A DNA stretch of 64,000 nt, from positions 24,386 to 88,385 of the forward strand of contig SWBL01000213.1 in the NCBI GenBank assembly GCA_024195585.1, read 5' to 3'. Shown in pieces: positions 11,304 through 23,800 of this stretch (its first letter is position 1; every line of letters starts with the position of its first letter). The notes under the pieces are model-generated. The model was given only the letters and a program-made list of their open reading frames with translations, was not told where the DNA came from and ran no database searches. The position numbers were made by a program, and so were the translations under genes. The DNA comes from Aureobasidium sp. EXF-3400 (lineage: Eukaryota > Ascomycota > Dothideomycetes > Dothideales > Saccotheciaceae).

Positions 11304-12471
11304 TACGAAAAGCTCTACAGGAAGGAGGAAAGGGGAAAACTAAAAGTCTCTCGCCGAGCGCCGGGGCCCTTGTTCGCGCTCAATCGATGTTCCGATGCTT
11401 TGTTGGTAGATGGGCTACACGTGTGGCACAGATGTAGTTAGAGGCGACCTCGGGTGCAACGGAGGTGGTGTACGGAGCCTTGGTGTTGACCGGTGCGGAG
11501 ACTAGGTGTTGACTTGGGGCGTGTCGGATGACGAAACACGTGGAGCGAAGGGCGACAAAGAGACGATGTCGGAGGGGAGTCGAAAAAGGCGCTGGAGGGT
11601 GATTGGCCGTATACCAGGTGAGGGGATGGAAACACGCTGTTCAGAGCGCTATGACCGAGTGAGAAGCGCGACGAGATTTATCGAGCGTCGAAAATTGTAA
11701 GAGAATTTTCTGGGATGGAGGCGTGTTCAGCGCAACTGTTTGTAGGCTATTGGTCAGCAGGGTGTTGGATGATGTTGTGAGCTTGAGGACGAGATGGGGC
11801 AGGAAGGAGCGCTCGCCCAGGCAGACTGCGACATGGCCATGGACGGCCGACGGCGCAGGTTGCAAAACAAGGCGCTGCCGGGGGACGTGGAACAGTCGAC
11901 GTACCTTTTTGTGGTTGTTGTAGGTCGTGACAGCTTTCGTGTCGTTGTGTTTTTGATGCGTAGACAGGCAAAGAGAAGTGCAGTCCCCAGCGTTTCTGCG
12001 GAAGGGAGAGAATCCAAAGTCCAAGCCAGCGGCCGTGATCCGTGCTCTCTGCTCCAGTCAAGTAAAACTGCCAAAATCAATATGGCCCATCATCTCCGCC
12101 CAGTGCCCACTTTGTTGCGTGCGCGTCTTTATCTTGGTCAAAATAGCCCAACTATCTATAGCCTGAGGCCGTCTGTTCATCGTACTCGCGTCTTCCTCGT
12201 ACCGTCATGCATCCATCGTCCATCACCAATCCCGACAATTGATGCTCAAGACTTATCACGTGGCCATCGACCGCCTGTTATAACACCATAACAATAAAAT
12301 GGTCAGTCTTCCATGAGGTATCTACCTTTTCCTTTACGCCTTCGCTATGCCTTTGTCCGCTCCCTTCGTATCATCCAACCGGGCCGCGTCCATAAATCCA
12401 TCATTCGCTATACAACAACACAAACGCCTTTCAAAACATGTCACATTTTCTTCTGCCGTCGTGACATTCCT
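11304..12471. other. Intergenic region upstream of PP1 and downstream of the LRR gene
   Basis: 1,168 bp between two minus-strand genes. The PP1-proximal half should contain a long 5' UTR and promoter of that phosphatase gene. Short overlapping frames on both strands have no family features. No RNA gene or repeat was recognised. Confidence 0.4.
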
Positions 12472-14909
12472 TCATCCCAACCTCCTGCCTCCAACCGTCA
12501 CTTCTCGACTATCCGTTCGTTGTCCTCCCATTGACGGTCTGGCGCTGTATTCTCTTTCTGTACCATTCTTCATGTCCTCACTCAATGCTGTCAACCAGCC
12601 ATTGCCGAGGTCGCTCTTCAAAGTCTCAATCTTCTGTCGATACGCCCTGCTGTTGACACCAATGTCCTCATCATCCTCCGCTGATGGCATGAATCCATCT
12701 ATAGACATGCTCGATGCTCCAGTATCCAATGGCGGCAATCGAGGTGGTGATGAAGTCGCCCGTACATATCGTTGTTGTTCTTCTGACAAAACTGATGCTT
12801 TAGGAGCCGCACGAGGCGAAGGTGGTGCATCGGCTTGAGTGGACTGCTCAGAGCCCATCTCGTGTGACAGTTCGACTATTCTCCTCCGGGAGCCCTTCTT
12901 CTTTCTTTGTGATGCCGTCGAGTAGTCGCCAATTGACCTTGTTGAGCCTTGATTGTAATCTGCAGCTGAGGGTCGTGATCGTTCACCTAAGTTGGGCATG
13001 TTCAAAGCATCATCTGACCGCTCATCTTCAAGTACCGGAGGTGCTACCGGAGCCTGTGGTGGCTCTGGGGCGCGATCGACCAATTGCCTACGCTCGCTGT
13101 ATGACGGACCAGTAGAATCGATTTTGACATCCTCGGTGTAGCCCGGCATTGCCCGGAAGAGGTTGAAAATGGTGACTCTGTAGTTTGGGTGTGTGCGGAC
13201 GAATGGATTCTTTGCCACGTAGATGTCTTGCATATCGGGCATTCTTGTAAGTCGTGCTAGCTCCGTAGGATCTGTTAACTTGTTGTCGCGCAAGTCTACC
13301 CGCTCGAGGGAGAATAGCCGTTCAATGCCAGCCAGGGAGCTGAGGCGGTTCGATCTGAGGTTCAAAGTAGTAATAGCGGGAAGCGGGTTTCGGAGAAGAG
13401 AGTGCATGCTATCAATCATGCAGTTGGAGAAATTGAGGGCTCTCAAGTTGGTTAATGAGGCAAGACTCTCGGGAATCTCGGTAAAGAGGTTTGCTGAGAG
13501 GTCGAGCGAATGCAATGTCTGGGCCAGTGGAGCAAGACTGTGAGTTGTGATGAACGTCAAGCCGTTCTCGGCGAGACTGAGGTGACGCAGAAAGCGCCAC
13601 TTAGACGCAGGGACAATGCCTAATGCCAGGAGGTTCGATGTACTATTCCGTGGTGTGCTTGAGTGTATACTTGAGCCTGAGCTGCCAGATTCACGTCTAA
13701 ACTTGGGCGTACCGCTTCGTGGGTGGTGGCCGTGGCCATACGATGAGTTGTGCCGAGAGCTGGCAGGTCTTGACGGTGAGATGCTCCTCTGTCTCAGACG
13801 AGGCGTCTTTTTGCCATCGGAAGATGCGGTTCGGGCCATGTTCACAGCTGATGGTTGAGGACTGCCAATGGATGGTCGTCTTCCCTCTGCCATTGGCGAG
13901 TTGGGTACCGATGCAGATGCTAAATCGGCGGCATTTCTGACACTGTTGTTGGCCGATGGCCATACTACAGCCGGAGACGAGGGTATAGGTGCCTTTGACG
14001 ACCTGCGACGGCGCTTGTCCATGTCATCTAGGACAATGTTGATGGTCAAGTCAGCCAGGTCTTCAATGCTGGCGCGCTTGACTGTGAGACTGCGTAGTTG
14101 CTCGGCCATACGATCCCAGCCGAAGAGTTGTCGAAAGTCCAGATCGCATATCTCCAGGGCGCTCACATTCTTGAACGCAAACAACGGGACCGCGGTATCA
14201 AAAGGGAATTCTTCAAACCCGGCAATCAACTTGGAGCGGTGGTCCGGGGAGAGTCGCAGACAGGGTATCTTTGTGAATGCCGAATACAGATATTTCAGAT
14301 CTTCCAGCTCGACTGCCTTTTGCTTTTCCTCCTTGTTGGATGATCCGCTGAGGTTGAAGTGTGACCACATGCTGGACATGGAAGACATGACACTCCGTAC
14401 GCTCGATGAGGACCGAACCGAGTCGGCATCCGAAGCACGACCGCGCGATTTTGGGGCCGAGAGGAACGATACATAGTTTCCAGGAGCGACGTCGTTGTGT
14501 ATGTTTTCGAGACGGATGGTCATGGGCCCGACATTGATACCCAGTTCCTCAAAGCGGGAGAGCAGGTAGAAGAGGTGGTGTGGAGTCAGGGTCAACTTGA
14601 CGGGCTTGACTGTCTGCGATGTGAAGCTGAGATAGGGGAGCGATAGGGCGGCAGCGAAGGTGCTGGCCGAAGAGGTGGACGACAATGCAGAGGGAGCGGT
14701 GGGAGGGCTCATGGCCGTGGCCGAGACAGGAGAGGTGACATTTTGGGATCCGCGCCTCTGCAATTGCAGCGCGTTGGCCAGCGCCTTTTCGTGCGTTCGC
14801 ACAAAGTAGGCGAGTTGCTGAGCGGTATACGTGAGCGGGGGGACCAGCGACTCTCCAAGTGCGTCTAGACACTTACCTTTATGAATTGGTGGCCATCCTC
14901 AGTGTCCAT
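12472..14909 (-). CDS. Leucine-rich repeat protein resembling LKB1-interacting protein STK11IP (LIP1)
   Basis: Exon 1 is 14877-14909 (MDTEDGHQFIK). A 59 nt intron (14818-14876, GTAAGT...CAG) leads to exon 2 at 12472-14817, giving 792 residues. The N-terminal ~260 residues hold a helical head (LAYFVRTHEKALANALQLQ) and a segment ending in AVPLFAFKNVSALEICDLDF, reminiscent of the N-terminal domain of STK11IP/nischarin-type proteins. A Ser/Arg-rich linker follows. Then there are at least five leucine-rich repeats at about 410-560 (LRHLSLAENGL, LHSLDLSANLF, LRALNFSNC, ITTLNLRSNRLSSLAGIE, LERVDLRDNKL), capped by an LRR-cap-like YVAKNPFVRTHPNYR. The C-terminal third is disordered and ends in a basic tail. 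STK11IP binds the LKB1 kinase in animals; whether the fungal protein binds a kinase is unknown. Without exon 1 the frame would need a GTG start. Confidence 0.8.
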
Positions 14910-16445
14910 GATTTGGGACGCCCGGGCTCTCTATGCATGGGACCAGGAGCAACGGCAAGGGCGCAAGCAAGGACAGAAGGAAGGAGGGGAGCGAAAGGAT
15001 GCGGCGATATGAATAATTGTGCTATCTCCCCAGAGCAGCCCACTTCGCAGTCGCAGTCGCAGAAGCAGCGCAAGGCCAGAGAGGCAGAGGTGGAAGTCAA
15101 GCCCGCAGCAAGAGGCTCTTTAGGACTGTATGTATGACGGTTGAAACTTTGGAGACTTTGAAACAGTCAAAAGTGCTGGTGCTGCCAGGCCGCAACCCAC
15201 CAAATTTGATAGTCCCTCTGCCCTCGTACTACTCTGGTCCCAAATATTGACATAGCCCCTATGGCGACGACGACGTGACCGGTCGCCCTCCAAGACTAGT
15301 CGTCATACACTAACACATTGCAGCCATCACATGCCTGTGTCAAGTCATCTTTTACACCCTCTTGTCTGGATTGTTTTCCATCTCTTCCCAAATAGACCTA
15401 CCTACTGTACTACACGAGTCGAGTCCAGCCAGGAATCGGCAACCAGCTCCGGAACTTGGTATCAAGGATCAGGGTCTCTCTGTTCCGCACAGACATCTTG
15501 CAGACAGCAATCTCCGTCTGCTCTTGGCCTTTGTAGACAATCATGAACATGACGGCTCTGGCGAGCCTGACATCCGAGATGGTGTTGTACTCATACCTTC
15601 GACTTCTGCGATCACGTTTTTCATATCAAATCTAAACATGTGGCAGAAATACCAGCCAGCCCACTGGTTTTTGGTCACAGATCCCTCCAATCAAAAATCA
15701 CCGCATGCACCATGAAAGCTCGTGCATCCAGCCTCTCTCACCCCAAGAATCCCACGTGAAGGCCGCATTAACGACCATCATGCATCCTTCCCTTGGCAAC
15801 ATAACATGTAAATTCGTATCTGTGGTGCTGTAGTTGCTGTCAATTTCCGGTTAACTCGCGGCCCGCTGTGGGAAGAACAGTCGAACCTGCATTGCCGTTT
15901 CTTTGCAGTTTGAAACAGAACTCTGCACAGCATCCTGTTTCGGATGAAAGGACATCCGGCGAGACTTGCGTTCGGAATGTCGGTACACGATGTCCACAAA
16001 CATGTCACTTTGCGTTATACATGTACCGATTATTGCTTGGTTGCGTGTCTTCAAGATAAAGGTCGTCCAGTGAACCAGACAGCGGTATACCGTTCAGAGG
16101 TCTTTCTTCAACAGAGAAGTCTTTGTGTTGAGTTTCAACTCGAACCCAATTCAACACTCCAAAGCATAGCAATAGCAGAATCTAAATGGCGTGGTAAGAG
16201 TGAAGACAAATGGAATAAATGTAATCTTTGTACAAGTACGCTGGAATAAATAGAAAAAAGAGGTACAAGGGATCTTTTCTTCGTCGTTGCTTCTAGAAAG
16301 CGGGCGCTCCAAAAAATGTTGAACGAGTAACCTTCTCTTCGTCCAGTCGATGATAAGACTACGACGGCGTGTGGTGGTAGTCACACGCCCGGGTTGGCTC
16401 TCCCTCATGAATGCAGTAATAAGACCTTTCGATTGAAAAGGACGT
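14910..16445. other. 1.5 kb intergenic region between the LRR gene and COX5
   Basis: It contains the presumed promoter and 5' UTR of the LRR gene (14910-15300) and the COX5 3' flank. Several overlapping short frames (for example around 15330-15715 and 15780-16060) show no domain, signal peptide or intron signals that would make a convincing gene. No tRNA or repeat was seen. Confidence 0.35.
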
Positions 16446-17167
16446 TTACTCCTTGGCCTTGGGGGGACTCTGGACGGCGAAGCCACCCTTGTAGTCCTCG
16501 GCAGAGATACCGGTGATGGGCTCGACGTTGTTCTCCTGTAGTTGTGGTTGTCAGGTTGCTGTACAGCTTTGTCGGATTTGGTTGAAGCACGAACCTTGAG
16601 GTATGCGTCGGTGGCCTCCTGGTACTCTCTGTTCATGGTGGAAGGTGTGCCTCTGGCGCCGGCGCGGATACCGAAGAACAGAACGGCGGTGACGACCATA
16701 CCACCCATGGTGTACCAGAAGACCTGCTTGGCCTCACCGGGAGGAGTTTGAGCGCGGGGACCGTGGGGACCGAAAGCGATCCAGTATGCTGCGCGGAACA
16801 ACGTGTCAGAGCTGTGTTAAGACCCAATTGTGGGAACAAAGGTACGGAAATCAAATTGGCGAGCTCAGAAGGCTTTATCGAAGCATCCAAGCTCGCCAAT
16901 TGGACGTGTACGGGCTTTGTGACAAAAAGTCGACATACCGGCCTTCTTCTCTTGCAGGGTCATCTCGGTCCAGTCAACCTTCATGCGGTCTCTAAGGGCC
17001 ATCCAGAGGTCGGCCTGCTCCTGAGGGGGCATGGCCTCCCATCTCTTCTCAATGTTTGCGAGGGTAGGGTTGGAGATGGCGTGAGCACGGCGGATCTGGG
17101 TTGGGCGCACCGACGAGCGCAGGGCGGCGGCGGCGGTGCCGGTGGTGCGGAGCATGGAGGTGCGCAT
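16446..17167 (-). CDS. COX5: Cytochrome c oxidase subunit 5 (mammalian subunit IV homologue), mitochondrial
   Basis: Three exons: 16939-17167, 16595-16788 and 16446-16535. The introns are 150 nt (16789-16938) and 59 nt (16536-16594). The protein has 170 residues, about the size of Neurospora Cox-5. It is a nuclear-encoded inner-membrane subunit of complex IV. The N-terminus (MRTSMLRTTGTAAAALRSSV, several Arg, no acidic residues) looks like a mitochondrial presequence. Then come the family block ISNPTLANIEKRWEAMPPQE, the matrix domain DLWMALRDRMKVDWTEMTLQ, AAYWIAFGPHGPRA just after the first splice, one hydrophobic membrane helix (WYTMGGMVVTAVLFFGIRAG) and the C-terminal intermembrane part ENNVEPITGISAEDYKGGF. 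The first intron is unusually long for this window and could carry regulatory sequence. Confidence 0.94.
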
Positions 17168-17521
17168 TTTGTCTATTATTTTATCGGGAGAGAGGGCGTG
17201 AAGAGAGGAGAATCGTCTATACAGGGCGGGGCGCGACTGAGGGTGATGATGCTGCTTGCAATTGACGGCAGCTCGTTGTCGAGAGAATCTCGGCACCAAC
17301 CGCTGACCACGCCAAGGCCGTCATCACCTTTCTTTTGATCCTCCGGTTTTCGTTCGCATCTCCACAAAGCTATAGCAAGTTCACTCATATGGGAATCTGT
17401 CATGTTGATTTACATATCATTCCGAATATTAGTTGAAGAGCTAATCTGAAGATTCTTTCCATCCATGAACAGAGATGGCCTCTGCCTTGATGACCTTTAG
17501 GTTTTTGGTAACCAAACCAGC
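17168..17521. other. COX5 promoter and 3' flank of the 298-residue gene
   Basis: 354 bp between two minus-strand genes, holding the COX5 5' region. No gene was recognised. Confidence 0.35.
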
Positions 17522-18469
17522 TCACTCGGTAGGACCGCCAAACACTCTCATCTCGTAGTCTTCTCTCCATGCACCTCGATGTTTACCATTGTCCACATCT
17601 TCTGTCTCATTGCGTGCTGCTCTTCTGGTGGCCAAATCCATAGCATATGCTGCAGCTGCTTGCATAGAGTAGATTGTTGGTAGGGTTTCCGTAGGCTCAT
17701 CACGGAGCTCATCAGGATCAACTGCCCGGTCTTGAGTCTGAGCCGATGGAGTAGTGACTGTTCCTATAGAGTCGTCAGTCTTTTGGCCTCAAGCATTGAA
17801 CGTAGGAAACTTACCTATGTCATCTTGAGTCTCATCAGATCTCTCCTCGGAATATTCCTCATGGGGTCCTTCTCCAAATTGTTCCTTGTATTGCTGCTCA
17901 TCCTCTTCTTCCTCTCCGTGCTCTTCACTGCCTTCCTCTCCAGTCAAAACAGCTTCAGTCTCTTTAGTATCAAAGATACTGACTTTGATTACATCTGCAA
18001 CAGCAAGCTGTTGTCCACTTTGCGCATGATAAGCCGCATATCTCTCCATTAGTCCGCTCCTCAAACTCTCCGGTCCTTTCCAGATATAATCATTGTAGTG
18101 AGCATCGCACCACTGCAGCAAGATTCTTGTGGAGAATGCGAGTGCCTTGTTGTGGTTGAAGAAGGCTGCTTGAGGCATTGGGCGCGCAGAGGTTTCGTTG
18201 CTTACGCGAAGCATTACTACGTGGATGGTGGAAGGTCCGTTGTAGGCGACTTTCTCATCCTCGGAGATAAAAGATGAGTTGGTTGTGTCTTGGAGGGTGG
18301 TATCGTTGTAGAATGGTGGTATGTTATCGTCGTCAATTTGGTCAGAACCGCTCTTTTTGCGTTCTTGCATGGTGGATTCGTTGTCTGAAGGAGAAGAAAT
18401 GCTGCAGCTGTGGATGTACGGATCTTCGATTGGATCTTGCGCACTTGATTTGCCGTAAGGTGAATTCAT
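17522..18469 (-). CDS. Uncharacterised 298-residue acidic protein
   Basis: Exon 1 is 17815-18469. A 51 nt intron (17764-17814, GTAAGT...TAG) joins it to exon 2 at 17522-17763. No family is recognised. After a Ser/Asp-rich N-terminus there is a plausible folded core at about 80-175, with a strand-like stretch (STIHVVMLRVSNE), an aromatic-rich helix (LLQWCDAHYNDYIWKG) and LMERYAAYHAQSGQQLAVAD. A strongly acidic Glu-rich segment follows (EEHGEEEEDEQQYKEQ), then a C-terminal helix rich in Ala (IYSMQAAAAYAMDLATRRAA) and a basic/aromatic tail. There is no signal peptide or membrane helix. Splicing is supported because exon 2 stays open only in the joined frame and the junction has canonical signals. 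It may be a lineage-specific fungal protein. Confidence 0.7.
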
Positions 18470-18943
18470 AGTTGAGATGCGATGCGACCAATGGGAATTG
18501 GTAGATCAAGAACGAGTGTGAATCAAGATGCTTGAGACGAATACCAGAAAGAAGGTTAGAAGTGGTTGAGATGTTGAGATGTAATAGAAAGTAGAAGTAT
18601 AGACAAGAAGTGAAGTGAAGCAAACCGACAAGTGTGTTGTGTTTGCTTGATGGACCAAGGTGGGAACAACACAAAGAAAATTACAACCATACGAAGCATG
18701 TATGTGTTTCCGTCTTGCGAATCTGCAGTCTAACCTCTACCATGTGACCAAAACAGCTGGCAATGTTTGTCTGCCTACTTCCCATGGTCTTAGTAAACTC
18801 CTCGCCGCTTTATGGGCTTTCCCATAACGCCCTTCCATGCATGACCCATGTCTTTCCCTAAGCATGTGTTTGAACGCCGCAATGCTCAGTATGCCCTCCA
18901 TATGTTGCTGCCCAAGAAGAAACAGATACCCAAACAAATAAAA
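18470..18943. other. Intergenic region between two unrecognised minus-strand genes
   Basis: 474 bp holding the promoter of the 298-residue gene and the 3' flank of the 349-residue gene. Nothing else was seen. Confidence 0.35.
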
Positions 18944-19993
18944 TCAAGCTGCGATCTTCTCTTCCAACCCTCTTCTCAGGCCCTCAAAGACCTGCTCAAA
19001 GCCGCCAACAACATCGCGACATTCACTGGCGCAGTGTCTTTCAGCCAGACGCTGGTCCCAGCCCTCCTTTTCAATGAGCCACTGTGCCTGATCCGCTAGA
19101 TCACTCTCCCGACGCATTTCAGACACCATGAGTTGGGTATTTCTCAAATGACGTGCAGCACTGGCAGTAGTCTGGCGGCCCATCTGTAGCGAATCAGACA
19201 GAGCAGCGAGCGTTTGTATTAGATCGGTTGTTTCGTGATCGAGACGTGAGAGGGTGTGAAGAGCACGCGAATCGGGAGCTGGTAAGTCTTGAATAACTTG
19301 GCTGATGGCAGGGACCACCTCGTCGTCGATGATTTGAAAGTCCAGGGGGGTGCCGAAGCCGAAGGGAGCGAACAGTGAAGCAGAAAGGGAAGCAAAGTGC
19401 TTTGTTTGTTGGATGATATGTGACGAAAGACTGTTGGTGGATGTGGTGAGGCGTTGGGTGTGTACCTCGAGAGATTGCTGAGGGGGAAGGTTCTGCAAGG
19501 CGACGAGAGTACGGGAGATGGTGTCGGGGTTCTGGTGCGAAGCAGGGTTGGCGAGGCGTGAGATCTGAGCTAGGGCATCTTCCAGCTCGGGTGAGAGAGC
19601 ATCTGAAGGGTCGTGTTCAACATCACGAGAAGTTGGACGAGAGAAGTTGCGATGTGGTAGTGGCGTATTCGTCTTCTGTTCAACATGGACTCCGCTGTCT
19701 CTCGAGCCTTCGTCATGGGCTCCTTCGCCCAGTACATGATCTGTCGCAGTCTCTTGTATAGTTCCCGGCTCAGCCTCAGCATCGTAGTCCCAGTCTTCAT
19801 CATCCGAGTCGGCAAAGTCGAGTTCGTCGGCAAGATTTCCCATGCCAGTGGCACCGGCCGAGGCATCTAGATGTGAAGCGAAGTCCTGACTGCCATTGGA
19901 GAAGCGAGATGCTGTTGACAAGCGATGGTTCGATGACGAGTTGCTGTTGTGTGAAAATGATCGCCGTAGCGGAGTGAGCGGTGGCGATGCCAT
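18944..19993 (-). CDS. Uncharacterised 349-residue protein, helical C-terminal half
   Basis: A single exon from ATG 19993 to the stop at 18944. No family is recognised with confidence. The first ~135 residues are Ser/Asn/Asp-rich and acidic around 55-75 (DELDFADSDDEDWDYDAEAE), typical of a disordered tail. From about residue 140 the protein is predicted helical with heptad-like spacing (LEDALAQISRLANPA, HTQRLTTSTNSLSSHIIQQ, LSRLDHETTDLIQTLAALSD) and ends in LRRGLEEKIAA. Three cysteines are present, two close together (HCASECRDVV). Such a layout is common in adaptor or cytoskeleton-associated coiled-coil proteins, but no function should be assigned. No intron signal breaks the frame. Confidence 0.68.
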   Translation of the reverse strand: MASPPLTPLRRSFSHNSNSSSNHRLSTASRFSNGSQDFASHLDASAGATGMGNLADELDFADSDDEDWDYDAEAEPGTIQETATDHVLGEGAHDEGSRDSGVHVEQKTNTPLPHRNFSRPTSRDVEHDPSDALSPELEDALAQISRLANPASHQNPDTISRTLVALQNLPPQQSLEVHTQRLTTSTNSLSSHIIQQTKHFASLSASLFAPFGFGTPLDFQIIDDEVVPAISQVIQDLPAPDSRALHTLSRLDHETTDLIQTLAALSDSLQMGRQTTASAARHLRNTQLMVSEMRRESDLADQAQWLIEKEGWDQRLAERHCASECRDVVGGFEQVFEGLRRGLEEKIAA

Positions 19994-20800
19994 GCTATGC
20001 GAGCGACGAGACCAGTCGCGCGAGACGGCTGGCTTGGTGACGGCTTGCTGCCTGTTGTTTGGTCTTGGTGGTACCGGCGGTATGTATGGATGCGTAGATC
20101 TATTGGCTTGCAGCCAGGTGCTTCATTTTGTCTTCGCCAGAGGTTCTGACACAAGCTCGATTTCCTGTCGCTTTTCAGATGTACGAGCAGCCGTCGTTCG
20201 TGTTGGAATACCCAAGGAGGCTGGTCAACTCGTTCGCATCAACAAGGTTGGCAGCAGCGACAGGCCAGGGTGTTGTCCAAGCTTCTGTCATCTCCTCGTT
20301 CGCCGTGGGCGGCCGTACCCCTGATCGCTCACCGCGAGCACATGGGTACACGACCAACACACGAACATCTCACGATCTATACAATCACCAGCGTGTGCAA
20401 ACTCTGTCCGTGTATTAAGTATGATGCTCCTATGTTGTGGAGCTATATATAGCCGCTCTATTGGCCTCTGTCCTCCTTGAGCTGAGCTGCCACAATAATA
20501 CTTCATCCTTGCCTTCGTTCAAAGCCCAATAACTGCGAAACTACCAAGAAAAAAAGACTCGAAAGTGAGCGTAGAAAGACATAAGAAGAGAAACAAAATG
20601 AAGAAGCAAAGAAAACTGCCCACCCGTCCTCAAGGCAATTCCTGTCAAGTTTGTAAATCATGAGGCCATCCCGCGTGAGACAGTGGTATTTCCGACAACG
20701 CCTCCAGCTTTCCTTCCTTGCAAGCCTTCTTTCCATTACTTGCAAATTGCCCATTCACAAAACAAAGGAGATTCTAGAGAGCGATACTGCTTGCATCCAC
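19994..20800. other. Intergenic region between the 349-residue gene and the phosphodiesterase gene
   Basis: 807 bp between two minus-strand genes. It should contain the promoter of the 349-residue gene and the phosphodiesterase 3' UTR. Only short uninformative frames are present. Confidence 0.35.
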
Positions 20801-23800
20801 TCAGTGCTCCGTATCGACCTCGGCGCCAGGACCAGGGCTCTTCCATCTCTTTCTCCAGAAACGTAGCCCTCTCAGTCTGCTTCGGCTACGGCTCTCACGG
20901 ATCCCACCAGGTCGTTCTGACATGCCGCGATTGTCGTCACCTTCATCTCCGTCGACTGTGACATGAGATAGTGAACTCACTTTGCCCGTACGCAGATCGG
21001 GGATATTCCTGATATCCGGTGCCGAATGCGAAATGCGTTCTCTGCCGTGAAGATCTGGGCTCGAGTTGGGGTGCAAGAACGGATTCTCCGTTGACAATAC
21101 TGGAGGTGGCTCGATCCCTTTGGTCGGCGTCTCGGGGTCCATTTCCTCCACGGAAGAGGGTCGCGTGGAGCCCGGTGAATGCGCACAAGTCGTAGTTGTT
21201 GCAGTCGCATTACTAGTAGCATGGCTGCGAGACGAAGGCACAGAAGAAGGCACACCGGCCTGAGCGGGCGGTGGGAACGGTCTCATAGCCTGTCTGTGTG
21301 GAGACGGTGGTGGCTTTGTTGGCGAGTCCGGTTCTTGTCTACTCTGCGCTGTTTGACTGCGGACGAGGATAGTCGTCAAGGAAGCATCGTCGTGATTCTG
21401 GTTTTCGATACGTGAGAAGCTGCTGAGCTGGCCTAGTTGCAATTGTTCCAACTGTTCGAGTGCGGCGTCTTTGGAGGAGCGACGTGAGTTTGTGTGTTGG
21501 TGGAAAGGTACAGACGAATATGGTGCGTGGAAGCTGCCCGTGCTCGGCTTCTTTTTGCTGCTTTTAAGCGGCGTTGCAGAGGCCGGACGAGCTCTTGTAG
21601 GCGACGTAGGTGATGCTGGTTCTGCGTTCGCCCGAATGCTGTCAGGTTTTGTTGCTTGTGCTTCATTTTGTGTTTGTGACGTACGAGATGGACCGAAGAG
21701 AGAATCTCGTTCTGGTGGGATGTCGTCTTCCCTACTCTCTTCGGATTCCTCCTCAGGTACAGAAAGGGGGGTACGAGCTAGTGGCGAAGGTTGAACCATG
21801 GAACCAGCTGTAATGCTTCCTCTTCTCAACTTTTCGGCGTGGATCTTGTCTTCCCAAACGGTTCTGTTGGACTCGATCTCATAAGTAGAAAAGCCCATGG
21901 CTGGCAATATCGCTGTAATGCCCTCGAAAAGAGGACCGGCGAAAATGCTCATGAAACCGATTTGCGACTCTGCCAGTTTCACCAGGTCCTCCCTGTCTGG
22001 AGGGCCCCCGAACAGACAAGTTGGCAGATTAAGCTCCTTCTCCATGGCACCTTGATTGGAAAACTCGTCAGTGAGAATCACGGCCCAACGTGCTGCAACG
22101 TCGTATTTTCGTGCCTAGACGATGTCAGTACAAACTCGATTGCGTAATGCTGCCACCATAACGTACCACGTTGCTGATATCAGCGCACTTCATCAAAAGT
22201 CCACAAACGAGATCTCTAGTCTCTTCGAGAGCTTTTGGTGTCCAGCCTTCGATGCTATCGTCGTTGGAGGAAAGCTTTTCTTGCAGATTGCCCATGTCAA
22301 TCATGTACTTGAAATGGAGACCCATGTCGGTAGCCAAGATTGAGTTTATCATCAGCTTGCGCATAGGAATGTCAGCAAAAGCTTGTGGCCAGTATCTACG
22401 CAGGATCTGCGAATATGCTGCGCAGTGGAAGGCCTCCAGCACGGAGCGGTCATTGTAGAGCTGGGCAAGTGGCGCGTTTAACGCGACCAAGAAAGCGTTG
22501 TTCACACCAGGGTGACCGACATCATGGCCGATGGCGGAGATGAGCAAGGTCAACGCATCAAATGGCTGTAGCAAGGATGCGACTGCCGCGAGATCTTCTC
22601 TGGGTGCCTGTTTCTCCTGCGAGCCAGGGTAGGGAGGTAGAATGCCAATCTGGAGTAGGAAGAAGAAGACGGCCTGGAGGACGTCAACGATGTGACGGAA
22701 GTTGTGGTATAGAACAAAGTCGTTGTAGGCGTGTCTGCAGGCAAAGAGGAAGATGGTGAGATCGTCTACGATAAGGAGTCAGCAACGAACAGTAAGATCG
22801 GCATTTACGATTAAACATACCCGTGGGGATGCGCCATCTCGCGAGTTCTGGCATTTGCAAGACATGCTGCAGCATGGTCAATGCAGCGTAAAGAAGCTCG
22901 TCCGAATCGAAGTCATGGGCGGAAAACTCCCAGGTGCCTACGGCCTGGGCCACGACGGCTTTTCTGTCGCTCTCAATCCTGAGTTCACTGAGAACATACG
23001 TATCAGCGAAACATTCGAAAATATGCGGTGTTCGTAGTACCAACCTTGGGTCAATGGACTCGCCAACAGAGTCTGGGTTGCAGATGCCGTTCATCAGGCC
23101 CGAAACCATGACCTCTCGGAGGTAGGCATACGGCCGTTCTTCATCAATGCCAACCCACGAAAGCTTCCTGTTCCTTTTCTGGAGCACGAAGCTCGCTGCC
23201 TCACGCGAAACCTCTTTATAAGTGCGGTATGCGTGAACGGCCAAGCCTTGGACTCTGTCGATCCCGAGTGGACTAGGTAGCACATCGATGGCACCAGCAT
23301 CCAAGAAGCGGGACATGCGTGTGGGTTCAGCCAGTAGCTATCTCTCGTTAGAAAGAGTCATATAGGTAGATGACGGCACAAAACTTACGTCAGTCTTGCC
23401 AGCAAGAACAGCGATTGGGATGACCAGCCTGGAACGGACACGCTGTTGAATCTCCGAAGACAGATATGCCAGCAAATGGACGCCATATACATCACTTGGC
23501 TCGTTTCGCTCCACCTTGGGCCGCTTTCCAGCTAATGGTGACGGGGGGTTGGAACCCCATGAGGTTCTACGGACAGCAGTGTCGTCGTCTTGAGGCATAT
23601 CGAGAAGCACGACGATCGGATTAGGGTTTCGCGGTTCATCGAGTTGTGCAAGGGTCGTGAGGCAGGACACGCCGTCGCGACAGACATGGGCTACACGATA
23701 CAATCAGAAAGGGAAATGGCAAGCAGCGATGTGCGAAAGCGACGTACCTTGTCCAAAGGCAGCCATGATGGTGCGGAGGTTGTGCTCGGTCTCATTGGAG

